64,000 nucleotides of DNA, from contig OZ026518.1 of assembly GCA_964019695.1 (NCBI GenBank), forward strand, positions 74,889,912 to 74,953,911. The letters are read 5' to 3'. The translations under genes were made by a program, and so were the position numbers. The stretch comes from Loripinus fragilis (Eukaryota; Mollusca; Bivalvia; Lucinida; Lucinidae). The notes under the pieces were generated by a model. It was given only the letters and a program-made list of their open reading frames with translations. It was not told where the DNA came from and ran no database searches. The first letter of the stretch is position 1, and every line of letters begins with the position of its first letter. Below, piece after piece: positions 46,192-57,874 of this stretch.

Positions 46192-47483
46192 ATTGCTTTT
46201 TCCTAATATACATTTTTTATATCACTAAGGTCCATCCACAAATATTATTTTATTGTTTATAATGTCTGGAAACATTCTTCAACATGCCCAACATCTTTAT
46301 TAGACGCTTTTAGACAAATATGTCTCAGTTCATAAAAATTACATATACCAGCAGTGAAGGCTCAGACAAGCCTGCACATTCCACAGTCTAGTCAGAGCCT
46401 TTACTGTTTGTAATCACAAGTAATGATGTAAATTAAGTCTCAGCCAAACAATAGGCATCACGCACCACTAGATAGCTATGCATGCATGTATAAAGAATGC
46501 AACATTTTTTGTATGTGTTACAGTACAAGCCATTATTGATACATGTATGCACACTGCTCAGCTATCTAGTAGTGGGGCTATAAAGACCCCAAATCTCAAA
46601 AACTGGCACATATGAAGACTGAAACATTCAATATGCACGTTACAGAGGCCTACAAATGTATGAAACTGTTCCACAAGTTGTTTATGATGGTGACGAAAGG
46701 TAAATCCTAAAACAGTTATAACAAGACCTACTGATAGCTTAAATTTAGCACCAAAACATTATTACCTCACAGTCAGAATCTCTTTGTTTAATAGTAGCTA
46801 GTATCATACTAAGGCCTCTGCACAGTAATACTGTAAATTCGGAAAACTTCATTAATCTAATTTTCGTGAAAATTTGCAGATGTCAAGTGAGAATAAACCC
46901 TCAACAAATGGCGAAATCACTGTTGTTTAACAATGTAGGTTAATCATGCCCTAAGTCCCGAGTTTTTAACATGGTAAATATGTCTTATAAATAAAACGCT
47001 ATTTGCAAAAATAAAATTCTCACAAAAATTTCCGAGTTTACAGTATGCTGATGTTTTGTGCTGATTAATTTTTCATTTTTTTCTTAAACAGAACAAATTG
47101 CGAACACTTAGCAAACTATTTAATGCCTCCAGATTTTAAAAATCTTAGAATTTGAATAAGATCACTAGACAGACAGAAAAGGAAAGCTTGTGAGAGTTTG
47201 AATAAATACATTGATGAAATAGAAAATTTGCCCGCCAGTGAAATGATCTTGTGGTCCGCTGACAACCTTTGCACAGAGTTTGTACCCAGATCATCAGGCC
47301 TGACTTCCTGTGGGACCTGTTCTGGAATCAAATGTTTGACACTCTTGACGGTATTTCGAAATAAAAGCACCACAAGCACTGCATAATACCCCGCCACTGC
47401 TGGGGGCACCAAAGTTATTTTGTGAGATATATAATGCCTAAATAGCAACAGAACTGAGATAGACAGTGATATGACGTCCTTAG
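46192..47483. other. Intronic stretch with repeat fragments
   Basis: 46350-46395 carries GTGAAGGCTCAGACAAGCCT, a phrase also at 43580-43605 in the TIR element. 47246-47345 is a GTTTGGACC-family MITE piece. No exon. Confidence 0.4.
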
Positions 47484-48330
47484 TCACAATATGTAACCTT
47501 TGATGGTCAACATATCTGTGAAGTTTCATTCAGATACTCCATATAGTAAATGAACTACAGGTCAAAAACCATTTTTCAGATCAATCAAGGGCGGATAACT
47601 CATGAACTGGAAAGGTAAGGGTGACGGTTCTTACTAAAAATATGTAACCTTTGATGTGAAACATATCTGTGAAGTTTCATTCAGATATTCCATATAGTAA
47701 ATGAACTACAGGTCAAAAACCATTTTTCAGATCAATCAAGGGTAGATAACTCATGAACTGGAAAGGTAAGAGTAAAGATCCTTAGTCACAATATGTAACC
47801 TTTGATGATCAACATATCTGTGAAGTTTCATTCAGATATTCCATATAGTAAATGAACTACAGGTCAAAAACCATTTTTCAGATCAATCAAGGGCAGATAA
47901 CTCATGAACTGGAAAGGTAAGAGTGATGGTTCTTTGTCACAGTATGTAACCTTTGATGTGAAACATATCTGTAAAGTTTCATTTAAATATTCCACATAGT
48001 AAAGGAACTACGGGTAAAAAACATTTTTTAATTCAATCAAGGGCGGATAACTCACAAACGGGAAAGGTAAGAGTGACAGTTCTTAGTCACAATATGTTAC
48101 CTATGATGTGAAACATATCTGTGAAGTTATATTCAGATATTCCACATAGTAAAGGAACAATAGGTCAAAAACCTTTTTTCAGACCTATCAAGGGCGGATA
48201 ACTCACAAACTGGGAAGGTCAGAGTGACGGTCCTTAGTCACAATATGTAACCTTTGATGTGCAACATATCTGTGAAGTTTCATTCAGATATCATGAACAG
48301 TAAAGGAATAACAGGCCAGAAACCATTTTT
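47484..48330 (+). repeat. 151-bp satellite, about six copies
   Basis: ATATGTAACCTTTGATG, GTGAAGTTTCATTCAGATAT, GAACTACAGGTCAAAAACCA and GGGCGGATAACTCATGAACT recur every 151 bases, with divergence increasing to the right. Confidence 0.85.
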
Positions 48331-48457
48331 CCAATACGAAAAAGGGCAGTAGCTCCGTTAAAAATGGACGGATTTTGCCCATTAACAATCCCATAACAAT
48401 ATGTATGCAAAATTTGAAAAAATTCCGTGAATAAATACTCAAGTTATCGACATTTTA

Positions 48458-48515
48458 AAAGTACCCACAACAAGTGTTTTAGTTGAGAAATAAGAAAGCT
48501 GTTTTTATCCCAATC
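48458..48515. mobile_element. GTACTCAAAAGAAC MITE, half copy 9
   Basis: AAAAGTACCCACAACAAGTG, TTTTAGTTGAGAAATAAGAA. Only one arm is present. Confidence 0.5.
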
Positions 48516-48574
48516 TTATCTGGAGGCCCAATCATGACAATTTCCAGCAGTGCTTGCTGGTTGCGAATGTTTGT

Positions 48575-48772
48575 TTTGTTTTGTTTTATTTGATTCTTTG
48601 CGTCCCATCAACAATCTTTCATGTAAACAGGGACAGGTCTTACTGGGTTGAACCAGTACTAAGCTAGGATAAATGTGTCTTGCTCAAGGACCACAATGCA
48701 GTGACGCCGGTAAGGCTTGAACCCATGGCCCCTTGGTCAGAGTCAAACACTCTACCACTAAGCCTCTCAGTA
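48575..48772 (-). mobile_element. tRNA-derived SINE (family 2), copy B
   Basis: On the minus strand: tRNA head with A box GTGGTAGAGTG and a B-box variant GGTTCAAGCCTT, body CTTGAGCAAGACACATTTAT, GTCCCTGTTTACATG and tail AAATCAAATAAAAC. Confidence 0.75.
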
Positions 48773-49840
48773 TGTAAAAATTTATTCAGCTCCTCAACCA
48801 AAGTAGTTGGTCTGAGACTCTGAGCATTAATTTCCATAGGCTATTGCATGACATTTCCCGAGATTTTTTAATTCTTTCCTCAACAGAGTTTATTTCGCTC
48901 AGAAAATGCAAAGTTTGTTAACCTTTCTGTCACTGTGTCATCAAATTCAAAACTGGTTATCGCTCATATTGATAGTATGATCTGTCTACAAACCGTTTGC
49001 ACCTTGATCAGGCACACCAAAATGTTGGGCCTGATATGGTTCAAAACTGATTGACACTCTGATGGTTACTTGTAAAAGATTTTTTTGAAAACGTTAATTT
49101 TGAAATAAAAATATCAGCAGAAGACCAAATCTTTGATATAATATGAGTTATAAAGGGACTGCAGTGTATTTATAGTGAGTGATGTGTATATATTTACATT
49201 TTCAAAGCAAGCCCTTAATGAATTTTTAGAATTTTGCAACCGTTCATAATCATAGCCTCATGAAAGATATAAATTTGATTGACAGCTGCCAAGCTAACTT
49301 GCCCGTGCATTACGCTTCGAACATCAAATTCATTCGCCAGAAGTGACACTGGTGTCGTGATTGACAGCTAGCCACACCCGAGTCGCATGTGCAAATCAAG
49401 CCTCTTTGTTTTCTCCATTGGCTGTCGATGTTTCACACTGGCTGCTCCGCTTTCCATTTTACACTCCAACAAAACCGTTATTACTTAATATGATTACATA
49501 TTACAAGTAAATACAAAACTGTTTTTTTTTATCCTAAGTTTTAAATAATTTCTATATTTTAGATATTTATAATAAAATGTAAACATAACCAATAAATTCA
49601 ATTTTTGGTCTGTTCATGGATAATCATGAATACTTCGGGTCTCATGCAAAGTTAAAGTGAAGCCCAAAGGCTCTTACAAAGCTAATGTGAAGAATTTTGG
49701 GCTTCACTTACTTTGCAAGATCATGATTCCATGAGCATTCCTAAATCGAATTTATTACTTAAATACATTTTATGTTTCTTCAACTTACAAACATGAGATT
49801 ATAAATGCTCATAAATTAGTTTAAAACTGTTCGATGCCAT
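48773..49840. other. Intronic stretch with a GTTTGGACC-type piece and a small hairpin
   Basis: 48995-49090 is related to 37.8 kb (ACTGATTGACACTCTGATGG). 49640-49715 contains AAAGTTAAAGTGAAGCCCAAA facing TTTGGGCTTCACTTACTTTG-like bases, a foldback. Otherwise featureless. Confidence 0.4.
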
Positions 49841-50092
49841 TTAACCCTTTCCTTCATGAATATTCATGCTAGGCTCCACCCACTATGAATAATTATATAA
49901 ATAAACTTTCATGTTAGTACATAGAACAAAGAAATTAATACTACTTGTCAGGTCCACTAGTGCAGGATCAGATATTCATATTTCCATAACCGAAAAGAGT
50001 AGACAGTGATCAGACAGCTCTTACAAGAGCTGCCTGATCTGGGTCTGCTCTGTTTGTAAAAGCGTTAAAAGCTCTATGGGGTAAAGGGTCAA
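49841..50092. mobile_element. piggyBac-like MITE, second copy
   Basis: TTAACCCTTTCCTTCATGAA at the left and CTATGGGGTAAAGGGTCAA at the right (TTAA mutated to TCAA). Internal hairpin CAGACAGCTCTTACAAGAGC-TGCCTGATCTG. Compare 1211-1439. Confidence 0.55.
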
Positions 50093-51602
50093 ATACTGCA
50101 TGCACCCAATAAAGGCAAAACAATATACTGATCTTGGATTTATATCAAATGTTAAGAAAAATGCTCAATTTCAACAAACTTGGTACTTTTAAGAAAATAA
50201 AACAAGAACATAGAAAGATTTTTTTAAAAAAGTGAATCAAAGACTGGAGCAAGTCAGTGTGACAGGCAGGGTGACAGGATTCAATGTAATTGTCTAAGTG
50301 ACTGTCCTATTGACTGAAAGATTGTTGAAAGTAAGGTTTATAAATTCCAAAATAATTACTCAAATGCTAAGAGCAAGAAAGTGGAAATAAAAGCCTAAGA
50401 ATACTGGTTGCATCTGCTTAGGTGACAAAAAACGTCAATGTGACAAAAGCCTTTTACATTGCTACATATGAACATCTGTTCAAATAATTTTTTATTGATT
50501 TCAATACAGCGAAAGGAGCACATTTTTGTCAGCACATTTTTGTCGGGTGGACAAAAACATCCCACTTGTCCCTAGGGTGGACAAAACATCCCAAACAGAA
50601 TTAAATTGACTGGATGGGCCAAAACATCTCTTATATAATAGGGGTGTGGAAATATGTCCAACTGGGTACCATTAAGACAAGTTTAGGACAAGTTTATAAA
50701 TAATGTTTACACAACTCTATATTTCATATTCAATAAGAATTATGAACTCGCATGTTGTGTGGAAAACAGTGTCACTGTGTGGTTCCTGGACAGCTAGCTC
50801 TTTCAGAAGCCAGCCTACCTGGATCTACACTCTTTTCTGAATTTCAACAGAATTTATATCTGGTTTCATACTGTTTTTAACATAGTTTATACGTGTATAT
50901 TGTTTTATAATTTGTTTAAGCACAGTGAGGGCTTAGCTAAGTTAGCCCATGACCCGCCCACTTCCTTTTGTTTTCAGCCAATCATTTGCAAGAAAAGGAC
51001 CATATTCAGCGTGGTATATTTTCCATAACCCACACTTTTGTGAGACTCATTCCCATAACTTGATGAGAGGAAGTTGCAGTCCAAAATGTTAATTTCATCA
51101 AACTTAGTTTTATTTTTAGAACCCTAAATAAAACTGTGATCAGAATATTGACACAAAATGATGTAAATTTCAAATGTTAGCTGATTCACAGAAAATAGGC
51201 GATTGCAGAAAACACTGACCAGGCTGTACATGTACATTGAAGCCTGATCAGAATTTGCACTGCTTGTCCAAAAACGCTTTTTGAAAGACAGCATGACCAA
51301 ACGGCACATGAATATACACGCTGATCTGAGTGCCTCCATTGTTTGAGAATCGGGGTAGGTTGCACAAACAGTGGGGACTGATCAGCCTATACATCTGTAA
51401 CGTGTGATCAATGAAATGCTTCCCAGATCATTTTGAAAAATAAATCTCACAAAAATGCGGCTAATAAAAATCCATTTGTCCCATGTGGACGCATCCATGG
51501 CTAAAGAAGAAATGAGACTCCTAAACAAAATGCAGCAAAATGCTACATAATGTGTACATTTCAGGATGTGAAACCAACACAGGAAACAGCTGGGTCAGGG
51601 CT
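50093..51602. other. Intronic stretch, nothing recognised
   Basis: GGACAAAACATCCC and TTTGTCCC phrases near 50560-50600 echo the GTCCTGCAGGAC family. A short minus-strand frame at 51124-51339 contains a GTTTGGACC-like palindrome and is not convincing. Confidence 0.35.
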
Positions 51603-51706
51603 AAATAGGTTATACAATGTTTTGTGTTTGTTATGAAATATACACTCGAAAGCTTCGCTCCCTCGTATATATTCCATAACAAACACAAAACATTGAATAA
51701 CCTATA
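51603..51706. repeat. Foldback with ~40-bp arms
   Basis: AATAGGTTATACAATGTTTT then GTGTTTGTTATGAAATATA faces TATATATTCCATAACAAACA then CAAAACATTGAATAACCTAT, with AAGCTTCG in the loop. Confidence 0.75.
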
Positions 51707-51968
51707 CTTAGTTCTTTGTGCATTGTCTGTTCTAGTACCTTAATGGCAATTACTTGTCCCTGGGCAAGTATCACTTTTTGCTATTTCCACACCCCTGCCT
51801 TAGTCCTCAACCTATTTTTTTTCAAATTTCTTCTATACTACAAAACACAATATCTTAATTATTACTCTTTATCATATACTTAATCGCATCAGACCAGCCA
51901 GACTCACAAAACAGAGAAGAATCAAGGATTTCTGGAAAAGGTGTTCATGAGGGGGATATTATAAAGGC

Positions 51969-52000
<32 letters not shown>

Positions 52001-52888
52001 AGGGGGGGGGGGGCAAAAAAAAAAAAAAAGAAAATAAATAAAAAAGTTTTAAGCCATAAACCATTGTCTTGCTGAAGTATGGACATTTCCCAGTTTAGGT
52101 AAACAAGATCCAGATCAGCTGACTTCAGCTGAAAAGGATCCAGGAATAAACATTAAACAGCAATTAAATAAGGGATAAACAGGGGGACCATATTAAACTT
52201 GTACCTCCATACAAAATTATTGTGGTATCTATTTATTGACAATCTACTTGGTTTAAATGAAGTTTCTGCAACACATGTTGAAATTTGAATAAAACCAGCG
52301 CCCAAGCGTGAAATAAGTGACAGCTGGCCTGTGTACAATAACACAGTCTGAAGGAGTCTTTTGTAAGGCTCTTAGTCTTGTATTCTGAAAACATATTCGT
52401 CTAGCTTAGCTAACATTTTCGGACAAGTCCAATGTTTTAAAATAAGGATGTCCGCAAGCAAGAAAGTCCACAAACAAGAAAGCAGAGTAGAATCAGAATA
52501 TACCCCTTATTGCTAAAAGCCACAAATAAAAGCATTAACAAAGAAATATTCGCGACGTCTTCGTTCTCTTTTAGTCTTCTATCAGCTGAATAGATTTATA
52601 TCTAGACATCTCGGACCCATATTGGGACCGAATCTACATGTACATTAATTGTTAATCTTTTGACACATTTTCATAAAAGAGATAATTTAGGAAAATTAGA
52701 TATATAACTACTCCAATTTTATCTCTCGGAAAAAAATCCAACACGGAATGTCGATAGAATCTTCATCCGTTAACAGCAAATACACATTCTTCACCGAACG
52801 CACAACAAATTTAAAAGTCTGCAACGCCTATTCACAGACGTTAGCAGAAGTCAGTTTTCCAATTAAAAATGAAACAAGAGTCACTCAC
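51707..52888. other. Intronic stretch next to the candidate first exon; simple repeat at 51968-52035
   Basis: 51968-52035 is (GT)n then poly-G then poly-A. The rest shows no element I recognise. Confidence 0.4.
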
Positions 52889-52954
52889 CTGCATCTGAGC
52901 AAACGGATTCTGGTAGACAAACGGAATATTATTCAAGGGAAGAATTTTGACTGT
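52889..52954 (-). CDS. elavl: Probable 5' exon end of the ELAV gene with start codon
   Basis: On the minus strand an open stretch ends GCTCAGATGCAG|GTGAGT, a near-perfect splice donor. Joined to the ELAV exon at 27752 it stays in frame: M-Q then ITQPLEL. In-frame stops TGA TAA at 52955-52960 mean translation can begin only after them, and the only ATG in this frame is the penultimate codon (52892-52894). The -3 base is C, so the start context is weak; initiation at the Met in the next exon (TPMDHS) is an alternative. The surrounding sequence is less repetitive and richer in CpG than the intron. This is an inference from splice signal and phase; no conserved protein is seen here. Confidence 0.45.
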
Positions 52955-53325
52955 TTATCACTGTAATGCCAAATGCTGGCACTGTAAGATAACACATGTA
53001 GAACCTATTCCGCTTTCTGACTCTCAGACTGTGTACAAAATGAATGAGTGACGAAAAGTTTACCCACATGACCTGCTCAATATTTCAGTGGGAGGGCACA
53101 GCAGCACAGGCCAGCTGCCAACAGTAGCCAATCAAAACGTCCCGTCAGCGGCACGCGTCGGAGATTGACACTTTGTGTAATGAAACTTGCGATAAAATTT
53201 GCCTCCGGCTTCAGCTTACGAACTACTTTCTGGAGTGAGAAAATAATATCGATAATTTACCTATATTTGACTTTCTTTTATCCTCGCAAACTTAAAAGTG
53301 TATTGGGTGTGAAAAAAGTGGGACC
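52955..53325 (-). promoter_or_regulatory. Candidate promoter / 5' UTR of the ELAV gene
   Basis: Immediately upstream of the probable first exon. The 53100-53220 part has clustered CpGs (CGGCACGCGTCGG) and a minus-strand ATTGGC, an inverted CCAAT box. No clear TATA box or transcription start can be assigned. Confidence 0.25.
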
Positions 53326-53329
53326 TAAC

Positions 53330-53595
53330 AAAACCTAATTGGGTTTATGGGGCACGGGGTGAACAAATGCGAGCAGCCGACAAAAATCTGACAAGATCGT
53401 TGTAACCGTACCACATGACGCTGGAACCAGACCTTATCCGAAAACAGCTGATTGTTCCATAGCACACTTTCATCTGTAATATTGACAGTAACTTCATCTG
53501 ACCAATATTGTTTAAAGTAACTGTTGTAGAGTGAAAATATTTTACCTGCCCCAGCCAGGAATCGAACCCAGGTCACTGGATTCCCCATTAAAGAG
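53330..53595 (-). mobile_element. SINE-like element with B box (family 4)
   Basis: On the minus strand GTGACCTGGGTTCGATTCCT contains a consensus pol III B box, followed by GCTGGGGCAGGTAAAATATT. No A box is visible upstream, where the minisatellite begins, so the head is truncated. The 87-codon frame across it follows the SINE body. Confidence 0.5.
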
Positions 53596-53597
53596 GG

Positions 53598-54066
53598 TCT
53601 TTGAAATCGCTTATCAATAAAATTTGGCCCCCAAAATCGCTATTCATTAAAATCGCAGCCCAATTATCGCTATTCAGTAAAGTTTTGGCCCAAAAATCAG
53701 GAATCAGTAAAATTAAGGCCACTATATCAGTACAAGTACAGATCCAGAGTAGGGGGTCCGGACCCCCCCTGGAAAATCACATGTTCTATGGGTTTCCATA
53801 GGGAATAAGCAATTGGACCCCCCACCCCCTGGAAAAAGTTGGACCCCCCCACCCCTGGAAGATGTTGGACCCCCTCTGTAAGCTTGAAAAATAATAATTT
53901 TCTTCGAAATCAACCATGTGACTTCAGTAAAATAAGCTGAGGACAAGAAAAAAAAGTTGTCAGAGCTTTTTTGTCAGATTGACCTGGACCCCCCTGACGA
54001 AAATTCCTGGATCCGCACATGCAGTAATCGGTTAAAATAAGCCCAAAAAATCAGTAATCAGTAAAA
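53598..54066 (+). repeat. ~28-bp minisatellite (ATCGCTATTCAGTAAAAT...GGCCC), split by a MITE
   Basis: AAATCGCTTATCAATAAAAT, ATCGCTATTCATTAAAATCG and AATCAGGAATCAGTAAAATT repeat up to 53730. The same repeat resumes at 54024 (CAGTAATCGGTTAAAATAAG) after MITE copy g, showing that the MITE inserted into a pre-existing array. A related block is at 56150-56365. Confidence 0.7.
53737..54021. mobile_element. GGATCC-ended MITE, copy g
   Basis: GTACAGATCCAGAGTAGGGG, GGTCCGGACCCCCCCTGGAA and TTCCTGGATCCGCACATG. Inserted in the 28-bp minisatellite. Confidence 0.75.
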
Positions 54067-54199
54067 ACAAGTTATTGTCACAGTAACCTGACGAATGCCC
54101 CAAAAGGAGTTGGTCAAGCATAAGACACATTTGAGGTAAGTTATTTGTTACAAAGGAGATATGCTCCAGATACGAAAACCTAGGAATGATGACTAAAAT

Positions 54200-55895
54200 T
54201 GAGGTCAGAAGTCAATGTCAAGGTCAAAGTGACCAAAAATGGTATGCACCACTTAGCAATCCCAAGAAGAATCCACACACAAAATTTGGAATCCCACATC
54301 AAATACTATAGGCTATATGCTGCAGACACTATTATTCTAGAAACTAGGTCAAGGTCACAGTGACCTAAAATGGTCTGCAACATATCACCATCCAAAGATG
54401 CATCCATACACCAAACTTGGGATTCCTAGCTCAAATAATATAGGAGATATGCTCCTGACACGATAATTCTAGAAAAGGTCAAGGTCACAGTGGCCCAAAA
54501 CTTGGCACATGACACTCAGCCATCCCAAAATACAACCACACACCAAATTTGGGATTACCAGCTCAAATGATATAGGAGATATGCTGCGGACACCATTATT
54601 ATGCTTCTGACACCATTATTCTAAAAACTAGTTCAGAGGTCAAGGTCACAGTGACCCAAAAATGGTACACAACATATCACCATCCAAACACCAAATTTGG
54701 AATTCCTACCTCAAAGAATATAGAAGATATGCACCATACTCCATGCCGATTCTAGAAACTAGATCAGATGTCAAGGTCACAGTGACCCAAAAAAGAAATG
54801 GGACACTCCTTCATCCAAAGATGCATTCACACATTAAATTTGGGATTCCTACTGCAAATAATATAAGGGATATGCTCCATACATGATTATTCTAAAAACT
54901 AGGTCAGAGGTCAAGTTAAAGGTCACAGTGATCCATAAATAGTACATGACACTCCACCATCCCAAGATGCACCCACACACCAAATTTGGGATTCCTATCT
55001 CAATACAAGAGATATGCTCCAGACATGATTATTCTAAAACTAGGTCAGATGTCAAGGTCACAGTGACCCAAAAATGGTATGCGATACTCGGCCATCCCAA
55101 GATGCATTCATGCACAAAATTTGGAATTCCTACCTCAAAGAATATAGGAGATATGCACCAGACTAAATGCAGATTCTAGAAACTAGGACAGAGGTCAAGA
55201 TCAAGGTCACAGTGACCCAAGGGTGGTATGCAACACTTCGTCATCCCAAGATGCATGCACATACCAAAATTTGGATTCCTACCTCAAAGAATATAAGCGA
55301 TATGGTCCAGTCACAAATATTCTAAAAACCAAGTCAGAGGTCAAGGTCCCAGTGACCTGAAAATGGTATGCGACATTCCGCCATCCCAAGATGCACCCAC
55401 ACACCAAACTTGGAATTCCTATCTCATCTAATACAAGAGATATGCTCTAGACGATTATTCTAAAAACTAGGTGAGAGGTCAAGGTCACAGTGACCCAAAA
55501 ATTATATGATGACACTCTGCCATCCCAAGTTGCATTCATACACGAAATTTGGATTTCCTACCTCAAAGAATATAGGAGATATGCACCAGACTCAATGCCG
55601 ATTCTAGAAACTAGGTCAGAGGTCAAGGTCACAGTGACCTAAGCATGGTACACGACACTTCGTCATCCCAAGATGCATGCACATACCAAATTAGAGATTC
55701 CTACCTCAAATAATATAAGAGATGTGCTCTGGACACGATCTTTCTAAAAACTAGGTCAGAGGTCAAGGTCACAGTGACCCGAAAATGGTATGTGACACTC
55801 CCCCATCCCAAGATGCATCCAAACACCAAATTTGGGATTCCTGCCTCAAAGACTATAGGAGATATGCACCGAACACGAAGTGGGACGGACCGAGG
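54200..55895 (+). repeat. ~140-bp satellite carrying GGTCACAGTGACC, about 12 units
   Basis: Each unit includes AGGTCAGAGGTCAAGGTCAC and AGTGACCCAAAAATGGTA, CCATCCCAAGATGCA, CACCAAATTTGGGATTCCTA and ATATAGGAGATATGC. The GGTCAnnnTGACC palindrome is intact in nine units, starting at 54222, 54353, 54644, 54775, 55056, 55205, 55483, 55627 and 55767. The small frames it produces are not genes. Confidence 0.9.
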
Positions 55896-56149
55896 GATGC
55901 TCTTACATTTGGATTCTTGTTAGGTACTTACAGTGTTAGAAAAAGTAGCCAAGAAAGTGTGAGGTCCCAACAAATGATTAATCCCAGATCATTTTACAGT
56001 ATAAACCTCATTTTGAGTTAATTAACCCCCTTTATATGCAAATGAGGTTTATTTAAAAACTATAAAAGCAAGGGACACAGCTGCGATTTCATCATTAAAA
56101 GTAAACTGTAAAAAATGAAGTGCAATAGCTTTTTTCCATCAAAGCTAAC

Positions 56150-56365
56150 AGTTAAAATGCGCCATTCCGCTATTCGGTAATGTTTTTGGCCAAAAATCGC
56201 TTATCAAAAGTTATCACTATATTGTAGGCCGAAATTCGCTAATCACTAGCACCTCTCATTCTGCTATTCAGTAAAATTAACCCTTAAAATTCGCTAACTG
56301 TTAAATTTTAAGGGCAAAATTTGATAATCGTTAAATTTTAGGACCATAATTCGCTGATCAGTAAA
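56150..56365 (+). repeat. Second block of the ATCGCTATTCAGTAAAA minisatellite
   Basis: CGCTATTCGGTAATGTTTTT, ATCGCTTATCAAAAGTTATC, CTGCTATTCAGTAAAATTAA and TTCGCTGATCAGTAAACC. With 53598-54066 it brackets the 140-bp satellite. Confidence 0.65.
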
Positions 56366-56447
56366 CCTCATTGACATCATCATTAAAACATTTCTAATTA
56401 ATTACTGATAAAATCAGCAGAAACCTGATCATTTTCTTTAAGATATG

Positions 56448-57516
56448 TCGTCGCTTCAGTGCTATAGTGTTCTATCTACCATTGCACAAGTTTTGAGAAA
56501 AATGAGTTTGAAAATTTTAGCATCCTGATTTTTGATGCCTTATTTATCAAAGACCTTTGAATCATACCAGAGGGTTGAAATATATACATACGGTGTAAAT
56601 GACCTTGGTTTGAAGATATTTATACAATAATATGGAATTTACGGGCATTTTACAGTTTGCAGATAGAACACTATGCCCTAAAAATTGCCTTCTGCGTTCA
56701 GTGCTATAGTGTTCTATATGTTCCTACAGCTTATTATTCTGTTTATGGAGTCAATTCATATACTATACTGAACAGAAATGATTATTTGTACCTAAAAGTA
56801 GCAGATTTAGACATTTATTTGGCATAACAGTAACGAACCGCACAGATTATGCCATTAAATTTATGCAAGGGAGGTAATCTGCTTCTAAAGTTAATTTTTC
56901 TGTCTATGGGGTCAATTTGTATAATATTTTAGACTGAACTGAATATTTGGACCTAAAAGTAGCAGATTTAACCATTGATTTGTAATAACATCGACAAAAT
57001 ACTTCAATTTTAAACAGTTTAGATATGTGAAAGGGAGGTAATATGTTTCTACAGCTTATTATTCTATCCATGGATCAATTTGCGTTATATTTTTGACTGA
57101 GCCGATTATTTGGACCTAAAAGTAGCCTATATAGCCATTAGTTTATCATAAGACCGACAAACCACTTCAATTCAGGAAATTTAAATTTATGTAAGGGAGG
57201 TAACTGCATTTTTTAGCAATTTCTCCAAGGGAAGTGAATTTATGTAGATAGAACAGTATGGCAATGAACTCACCCAGTCACGTGACATAATCATCATTGG
57301 CCATTGGATGAAAATCGCTTAGAACACTATAGCACTGAACGAAATTGTATTTTTGTAGATAGAACATAAAAGCACAGCGATTTTAAACTTACTGGGAAGA
57401 GATAGGCAAATGAAACCTTCACCAGTAGATAGAACATTTGATCCTTTTTCCAACGGTATGCATAACTCATTTTTGACCAAAATGTCACTTAGAACACTTT
57501 AGCGCTGAAGCGACGA
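56448..57516. mobile_element. TIR element with nested TIRs and internal ~162-bp repeat
   Basis: Outer termini TCGTCGCTTCAGTGCTATAG (56448) and the inverse AGCGCTGAAGCGACGA (to 57516). A second inverted pair, TTCAGTGCTATAGTGTTCTA (56698) and AGAACACTATAGCACTGAA (57320), sits inside. GGGAGGTAAT and GGACCTAAAAGTAGC recur at about 162-base spacing between them. No coding capacity. Confidence 0.6.
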
Positions 57517-57752
57517 TGTGTTGCAAAGGGGGGAAGGGCGTGAACTCATGATAGGTGTTGCAAAGTCTCTAGCACATTTTAGTGTGTCATGAACAGTCAA
57601 TAGATTCACATTTCCTGTGTTTTATTGCTTCCAATTTATCATCTTTTCAGAACTTAGTATATACACATACAAATACTAAATCAAAAAACTACTGAGCTTG
57701 GAATGCATGATAAAAACTGAAAAAGAGTGGCTATAGAAAATGCAAAATTAAA

Positions 57753-57874
57753 AGGAAGTGTCTGCTGACAACTGGTTGTCACTAGACTTTTTTGGTCTGG
57801 TGACAACCGGTTGTCACTAGCAAAAAGTCTGCTGACAACCCGTTGTCACCAGCAAAAAGTCTGCTGACAACCAC
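57753..57874. repeat. GACAACCGGTTGTC minisatellite, 31-bp units
   Basis: TCTGCTGACAACTGGTTGTC, GGTGACAACCGGTTGTCACT, AGCAAAAAGTCTGCTGACAA and a further partial unit. The first 35 bases of the window carry the same palindrome and flank in inverse orientation. Confidence 0.75.

Noticed and set aside
53325..53588. 87-codon minus-strand ORF upstream of the ELAV first exon
   Set aside because: It coincides with a SINE-like element carrying a pol III B box, so it is not evidence for a further ELAV exon.
53598..54066. Regularly spaced short repeats resembling a CRISPR array
   Set aside because: The spacers are themselves repetitive, the repeats drift, and the context is a eukaryotic intron or gene flank. 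It is a minisatellite.
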